A stretch of 19,358 nucleotides of DNA. Source: an uncultured Blautia sp. Its GTDB lineage: Bacteria; Bacillota; Clostridia; Lachnospirales; Lachnospiraceae. A program made the position numbers and the translations under genes. The notes under the pieces were generated by a model. That model did not search any database. It was not told the origin of the DNA and saw nothing but the letters and a program-made list of their open reading frames with translations. The stretch is taken from contig UQJE01000045.1 of the NCBI GenBank assembly GCA_900541345.1, positions 1 through 19,358 of the forward strand, written 5' to 3'. Positions 7,032 to 14,633 of the stretch are shown piece by piece; position 1 is the stretch's first letter, and every line of letters starts with the position of its first letter.

Positions 7032-8930
7032 ATGAACAGTAACAAAGAGTTCAAACCGTATATTCCGGCAGAAAAAATTACACCGGAATTTACAGTGACA
7101 TCTATTGTGATGGGTATTATCCTTGCAATCGTATTCGGTGCAGCCAATGCTTATCTTGGTCTTCGCGTGGGTATGACTGTATCTGCTTCCATTCCGGCAG
7201 CAGTTATTTCTATGGGTGTTATACGTGTCATCATGAAGAAAAACTCTATTCTGGAGAGCAATATTGTCCAGACAATCGGTTCCGCCGGAGAGTCTCTGGC
7301 AGCCGGAGCTATTTTTACAATGCCTGCATTATTCCTGTGGGCAGAAGAAGGCCTTTGTGACAAACCGGGCCTTGTTGAAATTACACTGATCGCTCTTTGC
7401 GGTGGTGTTTTAGGTGTGCTTTTTATGGTACCCCTTCGTAACGCACTGATCGTAAAAGAACACGCAACTCTTCTTTATCCGGAAGGAACTGCATGTGCAG
7501 ACGTTCTTCTTGCCGGTGAGGAAGGCGGTTCCAATGCTTCTACTGTATTTACCGGTATGGGACTGGCAGCTGCATTTAAGTTTATTGTAGACGGTCTGAA
7601 GGTAATTCCGGCAGATGTTGCAGTTGCTTTTAAATCTTTTAAAGGTGAAATCGGTATGGAGGTTTACCCAGCTCTTCTTGGTGTTGGTTATATTGTAGGA
7701 CCGAGAATTGCTTCCTTTATGTTTGTTGGTTCTATTGTGGGTTGGCTTGTAATTATTCCGCTTATCTGTCTCTTCGGACCGGATACGGTTATGAATTACC
7801 CGCTTGGAAACACTGCTTCCATTATGGAAATGTATACAAACGGAGGAGCTGCCGCAATCTGGAGCACATATGTAAAATACATTGGAGCAGGAGCCATCGC
7901 AACAGGCGGAATTATTTCCCTTATTAAGTCCCTGCCTCTTATTGTGACTACATTCCGTGATTCCATGAAGAGTATGAAGACCGGAAAAAATACAAGCACA
8001 GCAAGAACAGCTCAGGATCTTCCAATGAATATGATTCTCGTTGGAATCGTAGCAATGGTATTTATTATCTGGCTTGTTCCGGCAATTCCGGTAAATCTTC
8101 TTGGTGCAGCTATGATTGTTATTTTTGGGTTCTTCTTTGCAACCGTATCTTCTCGTATGGTAGGTCTTATCGGAAGTTCCAATAACCCAGTTTCCGGTAT
8201 GGCGATCGCAACACTTCTGATTTCTACTTTTGCTATTAAAGCATCAGGAGATACAGGAATCGGCGGTATGACAGGAGCGATTGCAATCGGTTCTGTAATT
8301 TGTATTGTGGCAGCCATTGCCGGTGATACATCACAGGACTTAAAAACAGGATACCTTCTTGGTGCAACTCCGAAGAAACAGCAGATTGGTGAGCTGATCG
8401 GTGTTGTGGCAGCAGCACTTGCCATTGGTGGAGTGCTCTATCTTCTCGATGCGGCATATGGATACGGCGGAGCAGACGTTCCGGCACCACAGGCAACTCT
8501 TATGAAGATGATTGTAGAGGGAATCATGGGCGGAAACCTTCCATGGACACTTGTGTTCATCGGTGTGTGTCTTGCAATTGGTCTTGAGATCCTTCACATT
8601 CCGGTAATGCCGTTTGCAATCGGTCTTTACCTGCCGATTTACTTAAATGCAACCATCATGCTGGGAGGTGTTGTTCGCTGGGCAGTTGGAAAGAGAAAGA
8701 ATGTAGACGCAAAGACAAAAGAGAAACAGGAAACAGATGGAACACTTTACTGTGCAGGTATGATCGCCGGAGAAGGTCTTGTAGGTATTCTACTTGCAAT
8801 TCTTACTCTTGCAGGAGTGAACACTGCTATTAAGGGCGTAAGCTTTGGAAATATCGGCGGCGTAATCCTTATGCTTGTAATGATTCTCTGTCTGCTGAAA
8901 TTCTCTATCTGGAAGAAGAAAAAAGCCTGA
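7032..8930 (+). CDS. OPT-family oligopeptide transporter
   Basis: Integral membrane protein of 632 aa with roughly 14-16 hydrophobic segments across its length, matching the OPT (oligopeptide transporter) superfamily. The N-terminal EFTVTSIVMGIILAIVFGAA segment and the following NAYLGLRVGMTVSASIPAAV region are typical of the bacterial OPT subgroup. Members move short peptides, or metal complexes in the yellow-stripe-like branch, by proton-coupled transport; the substrate here cannot be assigned. The start follows GGGAGAGGT. The stop TGA shares its final A with the ATG of the PqqD-like gene. A consensus promoter lies just upstream and a strong terminator follows the pair, so they form a two-gene operon. 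Confidence 0.92.
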   Translation: MNSNKEFKPYIPAEKITPEFTVTSIVMGIILAIVFGAANAYLGLRVGMTVSASIPAAVISMGVIRVIMKKNSILESNIVQTIGSAGESLAAGAIFTMPALFLWAEEGLCDKPGLVEITLIALCGGVLGVLFMVPLRNALIVKEHATLLYPEGTACADVLLAGEEGGSNASTVFTGMGLAAAFKFIVDGLKVIPADVAVAFKSFKGEIGMEVYPALLGVGYIVGPRIASFMFVGSIVGWLVIIPLICLFGPDTVMNYPLGNTASIMEMYTNGGAAAIWSTYVKYIGAGAIATGGIISLIKSLPLIVTTFRDSMKSMKTGKNTSTARTAQDLPMNMILVGIVAMVFIIWLVPAIPVNLLGAAMIVIFGFFFATVSSRMVGLIGSSNNPVSGMAIATLLISTFAIKASGDTGIGGMTGAIAIGSVICIVAAIAGDTSQDLKTGYLLGATPKKQQIGELIGVVAAALAIGGVLYLLDAAYGYGGADVPAPQATLMKMIVEGIMGGNLPWTLVFIGVCLAIGLEILHIPVMPFAIGLYLPIYLNATIMLGGVVRWAVGKRKNVDAKTKEKQETDGTLYCAGMIAGEGLVGILLAILTLAGVNTAIKGVSFGNIGGVILMLVMILCLLKFSIWKKKKA

Positions 8931-9301
8931 TGAGTAAAAAAAATAAAAAAAATCAACCGCAGATAAATTATCTTGATTTAATTCCGGAGAAAGCACCATC
9001 TATAAAGTGGCACCGGGATTTGAAGGAAAGAGTAATTTTGGAAATAGAAAATACAGGTATGTTTAATACCATTGCCCAAAAAGTTTTCAATAAACCACGT
9101 TATACGAAAGTACATCTCGACGGGTTTGGGACTTTTATATGGCCGCTGATCGATGGAAAGCGCAGTGTAATGGATATTGCTGCCTGTGTGAAAGAGGAAT
9201 ACGGGGAAAAGGCAGAGCCTCTTTACCCAAGGATTGTGAAATATTTTCAGATGGTAGAAAGTTACCATTTTGTGCGGTTTATTAATAAGCCTGAAAAATA
9301 A
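8930..9301 (+). CDS. PqqD-family (RiPP recognition-like) small protein
   Basis: A 123-aa soluble protein. After a lysine- and asparagine-rich start, residues ~60-120 match the PqqD winged-helix pattern: a beta hairpin, then LDGFGTFIWPLIDGKRSV, an acidic helix and a closing FVRF strand. In known systems PqqD binds precursor peptides for radical SAM enzymes, and the same fold is the RiPP recognition element. No radical SAM gene, precursor peptide or protease lies nearby. The start overlaps the OPT stop as TGATG, and no good ribosome site is near, so translation probably depends on reinitiation after OPT. That makes an OPT-linked job likely (inference), such as binding an imported peptide or the transporter itself. 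Confidence 0.8.
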   Translation: MSKKNKKNQPQINYLDLIPEKAPSIKWHRDLKERVILEIENTGMFNTIAQKVFNKPRYTKVHLDGFGTFIWPLIDGKRSVMDIAACVKEEYGEKAEPLYPRIVKYFQMVESYHFVRFINKPEK

Positions 9302-9320
9302 AACAGGATAAGAAAAAAAG

Positions 9321-9351
9321 TGAGAGCAGCGCTGTCTGCTCTCATTTTTTT
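9321..9351 (+). terminator. strong intrinsic terminator after the OPT-PqqD operon
   Basis: A perfect 9-bp stem TGAGAGCAG (9321-9329) / CTGCTCTCA (9336-9344) with a 6-nt loop, preceded by an A run and followed by seven T residues. Confidence 0.92.
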
Positions 9352-9383
9352 CGAGAAAAGAAGAAATTTATAAGAAATGAACA

Positions 9384-9401
9384 AAAAAACGTAAGTTTTT
9401 T
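9384..9401. repeat. small inverted repeat, operator or backup terminator
   Basis: AAAAAAC (9384-9390) and GTTTTTT (9395-9401) form a perfect 7-bp inverted repeat around GTAA, followed by a T-rich tract to about 9430. It lies between the OPT terminator and the CdaR-like regulator. The role is unknown; with one G-C pair it is a poor terminator. Confidence 0.35.
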
Positions 9402-9517
9402 CGCTTTTCCTCTTTTATTTTTGTTTATTTTGTATTAAAATAAGAACAGGTATGAGAACGGAAATTAAAAAATGACGGCAGTAGCATACACTTTATACAG
9501 AAAGGGATTGAATAATC

Positions 9518-10591
9518 ATGATTTCAAATCAGGTGCTGCAAAATACATTGGAGGGATTAAAGGAAATCTCCAGAACAGAATTTTGTATCATTGATACAGA
9601 GGGAAAATTATTAGCCACTACATTTCCGGATTTTGAGGTTCAGGTAACGGATATTCAGGCGTTTGTAGGTTCACAGGCAGACAGCCAGCTTGTGAAAGGG
9701 TATCAGTATTTTAAGGTATGTGACGATTATCGTCTGGAATATATCCTCGTGGCACACGGTGACGACGAAGATACGTATATGGTAGGAAAACTGGCTGCAT
9801 TCCAGATCCAGAATCTGATCGTAGCTTATAAGGAACGTTTCGACAAGGACAGTTTTATCAAGAACCTTCTTCTGGATAACCTTCTTCTTGTGGACATTTA
9901 CAACAGAGCAAAGAAGCTTCATATTGACGCAGATGTGCGCCGCGTTGTTATGATGCTGGAGATGGAGCAGGAAAAAGAACACAGTTCTATTGAGATTGTA
10001 AAAAGTGCCTTTGGCAGCAAGAGCCAGGATTTCATTACAGCAGTAGATGAGAGAAGCGTAATTATCGTAAAAGAACTGGAAGACGGAGAGGGATATGAGG
10101 AGATGGATCGTCTTGCCCATGCAATCTTAGATACACTGGGCATGAACGACGGAAACATTCATATGGCATACGGAACAATTGTGCATGAGCTGAAAGAAGT
10201 TTCCAGATCTTACAAAGAAGCAAGGATGGCGCTTGATGTAGGCAAGATTTTCTTCTCAGACAGAGAGGTGATTGCATACAGCTCTCTTGGAATTGGACGT
10301 TTGATCTACCAGCTTCCTATTCCGCTTTGCAAAATGTTTATTAAAGAAATTTTTGATGGCAAGTCTCCGGACGATTTTGATGAGGAAACCCTTGTAACAA
10401 TCGACAAGTTCTTTGAGAACAGCCTGAATGTATCTGAAACATCAAGACAGCTTTACATTCACAGAAATCGCCTTGACAAACTGCAGAAGAGCACAGGGCT
10501 GGATCTCCGTATATTTGAAGATGCGATTACCTTTAAGATTGCGCTTATGGTTGTCCGCTATATGAAGTATATGGAGTCTCTGGAATACTAA
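9518..10591 (+). CDS. CdaR/PucR-type transcriptional regulator
   Basis: A 357-aa cytoplasmic regulator. The N-terminal ~130 residues resemble a small-molecule sensing domain of the sugar-diacid-recognition kind (opening NQVLQNTLEGLKEIS, then CIIDTEGKLLATT). A GGDEF-like middle domain as in CdaR follows. The C-terminal ~65 residues are the PucR-type helix-turn-helix: NVSETSRQLYIHRNRLDKL, then a DAITFKIALMV tail. Relatives control sugar-diacid or purine use, but no such genes are near, so the ligand is unknown. The start follows AAAGGGA with a 10-nt gap. I see no convincing promoter in the upstream spacer. It ends 3 nt before the AraC regulator, which suggests co-transcription. Confidence 0.83.
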   Translation: MISNQVLQNTLEGLKEISRTEFCIIDTEGKLLATTFPDFEVQVTDIQAFVGSQADSQLVKGYQYFKVCDDYRLEYILVAHGDDEDTYMVGKLAAFQIQNLIVAYKERFDKDSFIKNLLLDNLLLVDIYNRAKKLHIDADVRRVVMMLEMEQEKEHSSIEIVKSAFGSKSQDFITAVDERSVIIVKELEDGEGYEEMDRLAHAILDTLGMNDGNIHMAYGTIVHELKEVSRSYKEARMALDVGKIFFSDREVIAYSSLGIGRLIYQLPIPLCKMFIKEIFDGKSPDDFDEETLVTIDKFFENSLNVSETSRQLYIHRNRLDKLQKSTGLDLRIFEDAITFKIALMVVRYMKYMESLEY

Positions 10592-10594
10592 AAA

Positions 10595-11431
10595 ATGGAA
10601 GAGGCAAGGACCCTTCTTCTTTCTGAAAGAAGGTTTTCAGATTTGTATCTCTGTTACTGCGGGCAGTCCAGATGTATGCCGCTTCATAATTACGGACCGA
10701 CCGTCCGCCCCAATTATATTATCCATTACATTACAGAGGGGAAAGGCTGTTTTTACGCAGAGGGAAATAAATACGAGCTGGAAGCAGGACAGGGTTTTTT
10801 GATTGTGCCGGGGCAGCAGACTTTTTATCAGGCAGATAAGGAATTGCCCTGGACGTATCTCTGGGTTGGTTTTGACGGCGGGAATGTGGAGAGCTATTTA
10901 AAAGAAATCGGTCTTACTTCAGAAAAACCGGTTTACCGCTGTGAAAATGGAAAGGTTTTGCAGGAAATTGTGGGAGAAATGCTTGAAAATCAAAAGGCAT
11001 CTTTTTCCGGACAGTTATTGTTAGAAGGACTTCTTTATCGTTTCTTTGCAGCTCTTGCAGAGAATATAGAGATGCCGGCACTTTCCAGACAGGAGAGTGA
11101 AAATCTGTATGTGAAAAGAGCGATGGAATTTATCCGAAACAATTATTTTGAAGATATTAAGGTGACGGACATTGCGGATTATGTAAGCGTAAACAGAAGT
11201 TATCTTTATACATTGTTTCAGAAAAGTCTTCATATGTCCCCGAGCAGATACCTGGCGGAGATTCGTATGAGCCAAGCAGAGAAGCTTCTTTTAATGACAG
11301 ATTTTTCCATAGAGGTGACAGCTCGTTCCTGTGGTTACAGAGATACTCTTTCGTTTACGAGAATCTTTAAGGAGCATTTTAAAATGCCGCCTTCCCAGTA
11401 CAGAAAAGAAAAAAGAAAAGAACAAATTTAA
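10595..11431 (+). CDS. AraC-family regulator, probably of alpha-galactoside use
   Basis: A 278-aa regulator. Residues ~30-150 form a cupin-like AraC sensing domain (IIHYITEGKGCFYAEG, then GQGFLIVPG and LPWTYLWVGF). Residues ~180-275 carry the two AraC/XylS helix-turn-helix motifs (IADYVSVNRSYLYTLF, and SCGYRDTLSFTRIFKEHF before MPPSQYRK). It resembles MsmR/RafR-type regulators, which respond to raffinose or melibiose, and it lies directly upstream of the GH36 alpha-galactosidase, so it probably activates that gene. The ATG is only 3 nt from the previous stop with no clear ribosome site; translation is likely coupled. The N-terminal homology pattern supports this start over later ATGs. Confidence 0.87.
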   Translation: MEEARTLLLSERRFSDLYLCYCGQSRCMPLHNYGPTVRPNYIIHYITEGKGCFYAEGNKYELEAGQGFLIVPGQQTFYQADKELPWTYLWVGFDGGNVESYLKEIGLTSEKPVYRCENGKVLQEIVGEMLENQKASFSGQLLLEGLLYRFFAALAENIEMPALSRQESENLYVKRAMEFIRNNYFEDIKVTDIADYVSVNRSYLYTLFQKSLHMSPSRYLAEIRMSQAEKLLLMTDFSIEVTARSCGYRDTLSFTRIFKEHFKMPPSQYRKEKRKEQI

Positions 11432-11451
11432 CATTTTACATGGTATTTTTA

Positions 11452-11486
11452 ACATCTCCTTCTTTTGGAAGGAGATGTATTTTTTT
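11452..11486 (+). terminator. intrinsic terminator after the AraC regulator
   Basis: ACATCTCCTTC (11452-11462) pairs with G(A/A)GGAGATGT up to 11478, an 11-bp stem with a 5-nt loop and a seven-T tail. The T tail merges with a TATAAT box, so the terminator overlaps the predicted alpha-galactosidase promoter. Confidence 0.88.
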
Positions 11487-11491
11487 ATAAT
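11463..11491 (+). promoter_or_regulatory. probable alpha-galactosidase promoter with weak -35
   Basis: A perfect -10 TATAAT (11486-11491) sits 17 nt after TTTTGG (11463-11468), a poor -35. A weak -35 is usual for promoters needing an activator such as the AraC protein encoded just upstream. The -35 falls in the loop and descending arm of the terminator hairpin. Confidence 0.4.
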
Positions 11492-11535
11492 ACAGATATA
11501 AAGATATGCTGAAAACAGCAGATGGGAGGATTTTT

Positions 11536-13758
11536 ATGAGTATTATTTTTCACGAAAACACATCAATATTTCATTTATATAATGAAGAAATCAGTTACAT
11601 TATGATGGTTTTAAAAAATGGACATATGGGGCAGCTTTACTTTGGAAAAAGGATTCACGATAAGGAGGATTTTTCATATCTTTGTGAAAATTACTGCCGC
11701 GCAATGGGCTCTTATATTTTTGAAGGAGAAAAAAGCCTTTCCCTTGAGCATACAAAACTGGAGTACGGTGTATACGGAAATACAGATTACCGTCAGCCGG
11801 CAGTGGAGGTGCTGCAGAATAACGGAAGCCGCATTTCTGATTTTAAATACCAGAGTTTTTCTGTTGTTCCGGGAAAACCAAAGCTTTCCGGTCTTCCGGC
11901 AACGTACACAGAAGACGACGGGGAGGCAGAGACTCTTTTTATCACATTAAAAGATTCCGTTACAGGGCTTCTTTTAAAACTTTCTTACACGATTTTTGCA
12001 AAGGGAGGCGTGATTGCCAGAAATGCGTATTTAAAAAATGAAGGAGAAGAAAGTCTTCATCTCACAACAGCTATGAGTCTTTGTATGGATCTTCCGGATT
12101 ACGATTACGAATGGATTCAGTTTTCCGGTGCATGGTCAAGAGAGCGTCACGAAAAGGTAAGAAAGCTGGAGCAGGGAATTCAGTCTGTTGGAAGCAGAAG
12201 AGGGCATTCTTCTCACGAACACAACCCGTTTGTGATTTTGAAGCGTCCGGCAGCAGATGAATTTCAGGGAGAGGCAATAGGATTCAGTCTTGTGTACAGC
12301 GGAAACTTCCTGGCTCAGGCAGAGGTAGATACGCACGGCTCCACAAGAATGCTTATGGGAATCCACCCGGATGGATTTGACTGGAAACTGGAAAAGGGAG
12401 AGAGCTTTCAGACCCCTGAGGCCGTCATGGTATACACAGATAAGGGGCTTAACCATTTAAGCCAGACTTACCACAAATTGTATCAGCGCCGTCTTGCGAG
12501 AGGATACTGGAGAGATAAGGCGCGTCCGATCCTTATTAATAATTGGGAAGCGACTTATTTTGATTTTACAGAAGAGCGCATTGTGGAAATTGCAAAGAAA
12601 GCAAAAGAATGTGGTGTGGAGCTTTTTGTACTTGATGATGGCTGGTTCGGGCAGCGAAGCTCGGATAAGGCAGGTCTTGGAGACTGGGTGGCAAACAGAG
12701 ATCGTCTTCCGGAAGGAATAGAAGGGCTGGCAGAGCGTATCAGCAGTCTGGGAATGAAATTCGGCCTTTGGTTTGAGCCGGAGATGGTAAATAAGGATTC
12801 TGACTTATATAGAGCGCATCCGGATTGGATTTTACAGACGCCGGAAAGAACAAATTCTCATGGAAGATTTCAGCACGTTCTTGATTTTTCAAGAAAAGAA
12901 GTGGTAGATGCCATTTATGAGATGATGAGTAAAATTCTTGGAAATGCGAAAATTTCTTATGTGAAATGGGATATGAACCGAAGCATTACCGAGTGTTTCA
13001 GCGCAGCGCTTCCGGCAGACAGACAGGGAGAGGTATTCCACAGATATATTTTGGGAGTGTACGATTTGTATGAGCGTCTTACTTCAAGATTTCCGGAGAT
13101 TTTGTTTGAATCTTGTGCAAGCGGCGGAGCAAGATTTGACCCGGGCATTTTATATTATGCTCCTCAGGGATGGACAAGCGATGATACGGATGCAGTGGAA
13201 CGCCTGAAAATCCAGTACGGAACTTCTTACTGTTATCCTGTAAGTTCTATGGGAAGTCATGTGTCTGTATCTCCTAATCATCAGCTTAACAGAGAGACTC
13301 CTCTTTATACGAGGGCAAACGTAGCCTACTTCGGTACATTTGGATATGAGCTTGACTTAAATAAGCTGACAGAAGAAGAACAGAAGGAAGTAAAAAAACA
13401 GATTGCATTTATGAAGGAATATAGAGAACTGTTCCAGTTTGGTACATTTTACCGCCTCAGCAGCCCGTTTGAAAAAAATGTAACGGCATGGATGTCTGTA
13501 AGTGAGGATAAGAAAACTGCGATTGTAGGCTGGTATCGTGTGTTAAATCCTGTAAATGACAGTTATACGCGTCTGAAACTTTGCGGGCTTCTGGAGGATG
13601 TGGAATATACAATAGAGGGGAAGAAAGGAACTTTCTTTGGAGATGAACTTATGAATCTTGGAATTCTCACAAGCGATGCCACCTCTGGGGAAGCGCAGGA
13701 AGGACAATTTAAGGGGTGTGATTTTGATTCCAGACTGTATATTTTAAAAGCAAAGTAA
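11536..13758 (+). CDS. alpha-galactosidase, glycoside hydrolase family 36
   Basis: A 740-aa cytoplasmic enzyme (no signal peptide) that removes terminal alpha-1,6-galactose from melibiose, raffinose and stachyose. The N-terminal beta-sandwich spans about 1-320, the TIM barrel about 320-640, and a beta-domain follows. Key motifs are LDDGWFG (D367-D368 bind galactose), WFEPEMVN near 412, KWDMNR with the predicted nucleophile D479, the ESCASGGARFDPG loop, and WTSDDTDA with the predicted acid/base D549. The 70-residue gap between the two catalytic aspartates fits characterised GH36 enzymes. An upstream in-frame ATG at 11506 is rejected because GGGAGGA at 11524-11530 is ideally placed for the ATG at 11536. 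No signal or anchor implies that the substrate enters by a transporter encoded elsewhere. Confidence 0.95.
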   Translation: MSIIFHENTSIFHLYNEEISYIMMVLKNGHMGQLYFGKRIHDKEDFSYLCENYCRAMGSYIFEGEKSLSLEHTKLEYGVYGNTDYRQPAVEVLQNNGSRISDFKYQSFSVVPGKPKLSGLPATYTEDDGEAETLFITLKDSVTGLLLKLSYTIFAKGGVIARNAYLKNEGEESLHLTTAMSLCMDLPDYDYEWIQFSGAWSRERHEKVRKLEQGIQSVGSRRGHSSHEHNPFVILKRPAADEFQGEAIGFSLVYSGNFLAQAEVDTHGSTRMLMGIHPDGFDWKLEKGESFQTPEAVMVYTDKGLNHLSQTYHKLYQRRLARGYWRDKARPILINNWEATYFDFTEERIVEIAKKAKECGVELFVLDDGWFGQRSSDKAGLGDWVANRDRLPEGIEGLAERISSLGMKFGLWFEPEMVNKDSDLYRAHPDWILQTPERTNSHGRFQHVLDFSRKEVVDAIYEMMSKILGNAKISYVKWDMNRSITECFSAALPADRQGEVFHRYILGVYDLYERLTSRFPEILFESCASGGARFDPGILYYAPQGWTSDDTDAVERLKIQYGTSYCYPVSSMGSHVSVSPNHQLNRETPLYTRANVAYFGTFGYELDLNKLTEEEQKEVKKQIAFMKEYRELFQFGTFYRLSSPFEKNVTAWMSVSEDKKTAIVGWYRVLNPVNDSYTRLKLCGLLEDVEYTIEGKKGTFFGDELMNLGILTSDATSGEAQEGQFKGCDFDSRLYILKAK

Positions 13759-13776
13759 AAAGAAAGGGATTTCCTG

Positions 13777-13805
13777 TTTTCATTTAAAATTCTTTGTGCT
13801 ATAAT
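13777..13805 (+). promoter_or_regulatory. ftsEX promoter P1, extended -10
   Basis: A -35 TTTTCA (13777-13782), 17-nt spacer, and TATAAT (13800-13805) preceded by TGC (13797-13799), making an extended -10. The resulting leader to ftsE is about 140 nt. Confidence 0.6.
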
Positions 13806-13833
13806 GAGTCCGCAAGTTGGATATAAAAAACAG

Positions 13834-13862
13834 TTGCAATTTATCTCGGAATATATTACAAT
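13834..13862 (+). promoter_or_regulatory. ftsEX promoter P2
   Basis: TTGCAA (13834-13839), a 17-nt spacer and TACAAT (13857-13862). It is a second, tandem promoter candidate, 57 nt downstream of P1. Its spacer contains the left arm of the inverted repeat at 13840. Confidence 0.5.
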
Positions 13863-13915
13863 AATGTTACAAAAAGATAAAAATAATATTTCTGTGTAAA
13901 AGATAACGAGATAAA
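13840..13915. repeat. long-range inverted repeat in the ftsE leader
   Basis: TTTATCTCG (13840-13848) is the exact reverse complement of CGAGATAAA (13907-13915), 58 nt apart. In a P1 transcript the arms could pair and enclose an AT-rich region. As DNA they could be two half-sites flanking P2. The role is not known, and a 9-bp match in AT-rich DNA could be chance. Confidence 0.4.
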
Positions 13916-13949
13916 ACAACAGAATTACAGGATAAAACAGGAGGTTCCA

Positions 13950-14633
13950 ATGATAGATTTAGAAGATGTAAGTAAATCATATGGACCGGGTCTTCCGGCA
14001 GTGAATCATGTAAACTTACATGTGGACAAGGGGGAGTTTGTGTTTGTGGTGGGAAGCAGCGGATCCGGCAAATCCACACTGATCAAACTTCTCATGAAAG
14101 AGCTGGATTCCACGTCCGGTACGATTACGGTGAGCGGAGAGCGCCTGGAAGGAATGCGCCACAGAAGAGTCGCAAAATATAGAAGAAAACTTGGCGTTGT
14201 GTTTCAGGATTTTCGTCTTTTAAAAGACAGAGACGTATATGAAAATGTGGCATTTGCCCAGCGTGTCATCGGGCGTCCGACCCGTGTCATAAGAAAGCGT
14301 GTGCCGGAGGTCTTACAGGAAGTAGGGCTTGCGGGAAAATATAAATCTTATCCCGATGAGCTTTCCGGAGGAGAGCAGCAGAGAGTTGCTCTTGCAAGAG
14401 CGCTTGTAAACCGCCCGGACATTCTTCTGGCAGACGAGCCTACGGGAAATCTCGATCCCAAGACTTCTGAGGAGATTATGGCGCTTCTGGAGCAGATTAA
14501 CGAAAGAGGAACTACGGTTCTTGTTGTTACCCACAATAAGGAGATTGTAAACGCCATGAAAAAGCGTGTTCTCACCATGCACGACGGTGTAATTGTAAGT
14601 GATGAGAAAGAAGGAGGGTATCATGAGGCCTAG
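13950..14633 (+). CDS. ftsE: cell division ATP-binding protein FtsE
   Basis: A 227-aa ABC ATPase, the usual FtsE length. Walker A is GSSGSGKST at 35-43, the signature LSGGEQQR starts at 138, Walker B ILLADEPT is at 158-165 with catalytic E163, and an H-loop VVTHNKE follows. In the cell it sits on the inner face of the membrane with FtsX and uses ATP to switch on peptidoglycan hydrolases (CwlO or PcsB type) outside. The start follows CAGGAGG. It overlaps ftsX by 11 nt, a coupled arrangement seen in most bacteria. Two tandem promoters and a long leader precede it. Confidence 0.95.
   Translation: MIDLEDVSKSYGPGLPAVNHVNLHVDKGEFVFVVGSSGSGKSTLIKLLMKELDSTSGTITVSGERLEGMRHRRVAKYRRKLGVVFQDFRLLKDRDVYENVAFAQRVIGRPTRVIRKRVPEVLQEVGLAGKYKSYPDELSGGEQQRVALARALVNRPDILLADEPTGNLDPKTSEEIMALLEQINERGTTVLVVTHNKEIVNAMKKRVLTMHDGVIVSDEKEGGYHEA

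Noticed and set aside
11506..11535. Alpha-galactosidase start at ATG 11506
   Set aside because: No ribosome site precedes it, it lies about 8 nt from the predicted transcription start, and GGGAGGA is ideally spaced for ATG 11536.
14599..14622. FtsX start at GTG 14599
   Set aside because: No ribosome site; AAGGAGGG fits ATG 14623 and the family N-terminus.
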